Assembly: GCA_016647705.1 (NCBI GenBank)
Contig: CM028328.1
Location: forward strand, 50,639,647-50,703,646
Direction of reading: 5' to 3'
Length of the DNA stretch: 64,000 bases
Source: Eucommia ulmoides
Taxonomy: Eukaryota > Streptophyta > Magnoliopsida > Garryales > Eucommiaceae
The notes under the pieces: generated by a model
Databases searched by the model: none
What the model was told of the DNA's origin: nothing
The model's input: only the letters and a program-made list of their open reading frames with translations
Part shown: one piece after another, positions 60,329 to 64,000 of the stretch
How the letters are laid out: each line of letters opens with the position of its first letter
Numbering within the stretch: the stretch's first letter is position 1
Position numbers and translations under genes: made by a program

Positions 60329-61751
60329 TTACTCTTTTTTTTTGCTATGTTTTTTGCAACGGCCTTTATTTTTAGGTCTCTTCTTATCTCTTGAACGTTC
60401 TTGCAAGTAGTCACGCAACTGGCCCATATCAGCTAAAGGTTTGATCTCCTTTTTGAGCTCCCAGCAGTCATCTGTATTATGATCATAATCCATATGGAAC
60501 CATATGGAAGTCACAATATTTGGATATGTTCTTCCTGTTGGGTTTGGTAGTCTGCCTAGGAGGCCATTGAATTACTTTAGAAGCACGTATTTCATGCAAG
60601 ATTCTAGAGATAGGCATTCACAGACCAGGTAAGTTTGGCTCTTGACGATCTTCTGATCTGGAACTCGAACTCCAGGTTCAATATTTACACCTATCTGAGT
60701 TGCTGGCTTTCGCCTTGCTGTCGTTCTTCTCGCATTATCTACGGTGATCTTTAAACAATCCTCTGCCTTCTTTTGTGAGTTTGACATCCTCAAACTTCAT
60801 GTAAGGCTTAGTTTTTTCCATCAACTTCGACATGCTTTGAGGATTGTTCCTAGTTAAGGAGTTTTGAAAACGGCCAGAACGCAAACTTGAGGTAAATACA
60901 TTAATGATGAGGTTGGTATCACAACCCTTAATGCATGTCAATTCCTTATTGAATCGGCTCATATATTAGCGCAAAGTTTCTCATTTTTCTTGGCGCAGGG
61001 CTAGAACAAAATCAGGACCTTTCATCAATCGTTGACAGGTTATGAAGCGATTGATAAACATCTTTCCAAATTCCTTAAAAGAAGTAATGGAGTTCGGTGA
61101 GAGCGTATGCAACCACTCAAGGGCTGAACCATTTAGTGTTGTGGCAAAGGCTCTGTAGAGTGCAGAGTCGCTTGAACCATAAATATTCATGACGTGCTTG
61201 AACTGGTGCATATGGTCCACATAATATGCTTTTCCATCATACTTCTCGAACTTTGTGGGATCAAATTTTTCAAAAAGCGGGATAGCCAGGATATCTAGTG
61301 AGAAAGACATCTTGCCTTTCAACAGTGTATCCAGTTTATCCAAAGGCTGATTTTTCTCCACCTTAGTTCTGATATGTTGATGTAAATCAACAGTCGCAGT
61401 TCGGCTGTACACTTTTTTCTCCTACTGGTAGCTTACATCTCCCTAGGCAGGTTGCTTCTTATTGGATTGCAGATCAGCATTCCCTAGAGATTCTGCTTCT
61501 TCTCCAATATCATTGTTGGTTGTTGTGGAGTGCGACCTGCTATTGGCGATTATCTGCGCCATGTGCTTGATCATATCCACCATCTCAACCATTTTTGCAG
61601 TGAGAGTATTGATCTTCGCATCAATACTTAATACCTTTGGAGGAAAGTCAACATGAACTTTCTCATGTGCTTCCATTGGTACTCTGGTATCAGGCGGCGA
61701 CAAGTCGTTGCTTCGACTCGTCACTGCCCTTCTCATTCTTAGTTGCCTCAT
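60329..61751 (-). pseudogene. Tat-like gag relic
   Basis: Begins near MRQLRMRRAVTSRSNDL (61751). A second frame (60981..61412) holds the Retrotrans_gag core: FDPTKFEKYDGKAYYVDHMH, ALYRAFATTLNGSALEWLHT and SFKEFGKMFINRFI. The next frame (60735..60962) continues with RFNKELTCIKGC and the last (60329..60514) has FHMDYDHNTDDCWELKKEIK, the cysteine-poor zinc-knuckle equivalent of Tat gags. Stops and frameshifts lie between these frames. Confidence 0.88.
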
Positions 61752-61782
61752 AGCTGCGACGAAATGTTTTTTTTGTTAGTGT

Positions 61783-61802
61783 TTCCCACAGACGATGCCA
61801 AA
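61783..61802 (-). other. Primer binding site of the Tat-like element
   Basis: On the minus strand TTTGGCATCGTCTGTGGGAA directly follows the LTR end. This is the post-LTR word typical of many plant gypsy elements of the Tat group, with one difference from the usual GGCGCCGTC form. Confidence 0.8.
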
Positions 61803-62418
61803 TGATGTTACTAAAAATTTCCAACACGTATGATAGCTTCGTACGTGCCAGTAACCTTTTCACATTCTTTTATGACCTACAAAACTGTTAGTTCTAATGG
61901 GGGATACCGGTGTGGTGTCGGCTAAAGAACTTTCGGCGTAAGAATAAGTTAATCTAGTAATAGAGAAGACACAGATTGAACTATAAAATGTTACCAGTGA
62001 TCCCTGCCTTCTTATAGGCTCAGAAATATATTGCCGTTGCTTTGGAGAGATCGTCCGTTACGTGATACGCTCCTAACGGCTTGAAAGATAACCACAATTT
62101 TTATAATTTTAAGAGATCTCTCTATAACGGTGCCCATAATATATGGGCTGTTACAGTCAATCAAGCTCATCTCTTTAAGTGTAGGGGAGGCGTTCACTAT
62201 GGACTAATCTGTTCGTTCTTTGGCCCCGAACACCACGGGTTTAAGTATACCCAAATATGAGCCTCTTTATGAGGCTATTAGTCTCACTCAAAAGACCACC
62301 GATCTTCGGTCCAGATAACCCATTGAGTCTGTTTGCTCCGGATCAGATTTCAAATCCGATCCAACCCGTTTAAGACTACATGCCTATGTCAGTTATGAGC
62401 GAGATTTTTCCTATATCA
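61803..62418 (-). repeat. 5' LTR of the Tat-like element
   Basis: A 616-bp homologue of 41276..41921. In plus orientation it starts TGATGTTACTAAAAATT and ends CCTATATCA, so both termini keep TG..CA. Confidence 0.92.
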
Positions 62419-62481
62419 AAAGACATGATAGAGATGGTCCTTGCAAAAATGGACGTGGGCATCTTTGACCAGTGCCCGTAG
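62419..62481 (+). pseudogene. LINE-type RNase H fragment, 3' tail
   Basis: Reads in frame with the end of 40868..41275 once the inserted element and one copy of the target duplication are set aside, ending at TAG 62479. AAAGA at 62419..62423 corresponds to GAAGA at 41271..41275 with one mismatch, as expected for an old 5-bp target duplication. Confidence 0.65.
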
Positions 62482-64000
62482 TTGGGTTGTTTTTCCTTTT
62501 TTGTAAACAGAAAAAAAAAAAAAAACTATTATAATGATCCTCTTCAACGTGTTATAGAAAACAACATAAATTGGAATGTTGTGTTTATTTATAGTTTTAT
62601 GTCTAATTTATCAGCTACATCATCAATAATTAATATAAGATTTTTTTTTCTAAAAATCTCAAATTTTATAACTCACTATACCTCCAACCCACGTAAATTT
62701 TTGGAAAATCCAAATTCTATCTAAAATATAAATTTACTGTATAACATAAAAATTATTGTAATTTTTTACATAAGAAGTTTATTTTAATTTTTTAATAAAA
62801 AAAATAAATGCAATAATTTTAAAATTAAAAATAAAATAAAATTGTAACAAATAGACTGTATTGGGTAAAAAATTTAAATTTATAAATTATTGACCAGTAA
62901 CCACTTAATATAATCTTTACTGGAACACATTTAAAATGATTAACAATGAGTCTCTTACAATATAATAAGAGAGATGACTTTTACGTACAATATAATAAGT
63001 GAGATGACTTTCACGGTCACAAATTCTCCTCTCTATTATAATTATTTTGCATTTGGATTGCATGTACATTTAATTAGATAGGAGTAGACACAATATATTG
63101 TCACTATCACCCGCAAAAAGAAAATAAAAAATTCAAGTTTATGCAATTTTGCATTGGTTGAATTATATTTTGATATCTTAGAATTTATGTTATTTTTCAC
63201 TTTACACCCGTAAGATTTTACTTGTGACATATTAGTCAAAAATTGAAGAAAAAATGGGGAAAAAAAAAAAAAAATACCCCTAGATTCATGACATTTTATG
63301 CACAATATTTTATGTTCTCTTAGAACAATGAATTTTCCTTTAGGTTGGTGAAGTTCTCATTGTAAGCTAGCAAAGGTGGACCATTTAGAGGTTCCTTTCA
63401 ATGGGTTATAAACTACCTCTCATGCATGCTAGTCACCACTCAAGTACTATATTCAAGTAATGGACAAATACCAACTATAAAGCGACCACAGTGGCGGATT
63501 CAAAAATTTATTATAGAAAGAATACAAACATCACATATTTCTACATATTTTTATTATAATATTTTAGAAATAGCCAAACGTAAAGAATAAAATACAAAAA
63601 AAAATAAATATATATGGTTTTTATTTTTTATTAAAAAAAATTAAATGATAAATAATATTAAAAAAGTAACAAATTTACCGTTAAATAATAATTAGCTAAT
63701 CCAATCTTTTAAAAAAATTTAGAATAAAAAATCGCCATCCATATAACAAATCTAAACCTATATCGAAAAAATTAATCAAGAATCCAAAAAAAAAAAATGA
63801 TACTCGTTCAATATCAAAATGGAAAAAATACATATAGGACTCTTAACAGTTATAATTTTGTAATTTTATGTAATACTAATGAAATAATTGGATTAAAAGT
63901 CTAAATTTGTAATATTTGGATTATGAAATTTAACATAAATTATAAATTATTCAAGATACTAATAAATAAATTAGTAATATAACTATTAAAAACTTGAAAG
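62482..64000. other. AT-rich intergenic DNA to window end
   Basis: No gene supported. A short direct repeat (TACAATATAATAAG...GAGATGACTTT) occurs twice at 62956..63013. Frames at 62482..62724 and 63042..63305 are AT-driven and have no domain. Confidence 0.5.

Larger units (their letters stand above)
41276..62418 (-). mobile_element. Tat-lineage-like Ty3/gypsy element with nested insertions
   Basis: A 21.1-kb unit, about 11.7 kb after removing the two nested insertions. On the minus strand the order is: LTR (62418..61803), primer site, gag, protease, RT/RNase H, integrase, a 74-bp tandem array, two antisense frames, LTR (41921..41276). Gag and protease sequence, the primer-site word and antisense extra frames near the 3' LTR all point to the Tat group (Ogre/Retand relatives). 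A 5-bp target duplication with one mismatch flanks it. All frames are broken. The two LTRs differ at many places, so the insertion is old. Confidence 0.9.

Noticed and set aside
1..64000. tRNA or rRNA genes
   Set aside because: No cloverleaf-compatible or rRNA-like sequence was recognised by eye; a covariance-model scan would be needed to exclude them.

Overview
This is nuclear DNA from a flowering plant, most likely a eudicot. It is AT-rich, has intron-containing genes with GT-AG splice sites, and carries three plant gene families plus a large load of plant LTR retrotransposons and MITE-like repeats. The species cannot be named from the sequence alone. Only three host genes look intact: an ACS10/ACS12-like aminotransferase (14670..19422, +, four exons), a small DUF688-type protein with WEEKPG motifs (20067..20813, -), and a single-exon DUF3475/DUF668 protein of the PSI1 family (28683..30044, -). 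The first two are convergent, about 640 bp apart.

Layout. 1..2770: a decayed Ty3/gypsy pol (minus strand) split by a solo LTR with a perfect 5-bp target duplication. 4878..9708: a complete but dead Ty1/copia element with both LTRs, followed by a compound CA/TA/TG/CG microsatellite. 10295..12320: a second copia pol relic containing a near-identical 185-bp tandem duplication. 12.5..20 kb: MITE-like elements before and inside the ACS10-like gene. 20.8..28.7 kb: repeats, including a 1.56-kb LTR-like block. 30..41 kb: AT-rich intergenic DNA with a 210-bp satellite, a MITE, a copia LTR remnant, a 171-198-bp tandem repeat, and a fragment resembling an endogenous pararetrovirus movement protein inside AT-dinucleotide repeats.

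41.3..62.4 kb is one large nested structure. A Tat-lineage-like Ty3/gypsy element (minus strand, LTRs 41276..41921 and 61803..62418) is inserted near the 3' end of a LINE-type RNase H reading frame. A solo copia-type LTR (44940..46972, TSD GGAGG) and a 7.4-kb Athila-like non-autonomous element (51398..58792, + strand, TSD ACAAC/ACAAT) are inserted within it. Between its pol and its 3' LTR, the Tat-like element carries two antisense reading frames. One resembles the plant 'putative gypsy type transposon' domain followed by a coiled coil; the other is a coiled-coil protein. A 74-bp higher-order tandem array lies beside them.

How it fits together: the host genes form a small low-repeat island at 14.6..30.4 kb, flanked by retrotransposon graveyards. 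All retroelement reading frames are broken by stops or frameshifts. The most unusual content is the antisense gene module plus the satellite-like array in the Tat-like element, the Athila-like element's hairpin-rich LTRs and single large non-gag-pol frame, and the AT-repeat-embedded viral-like fragment.
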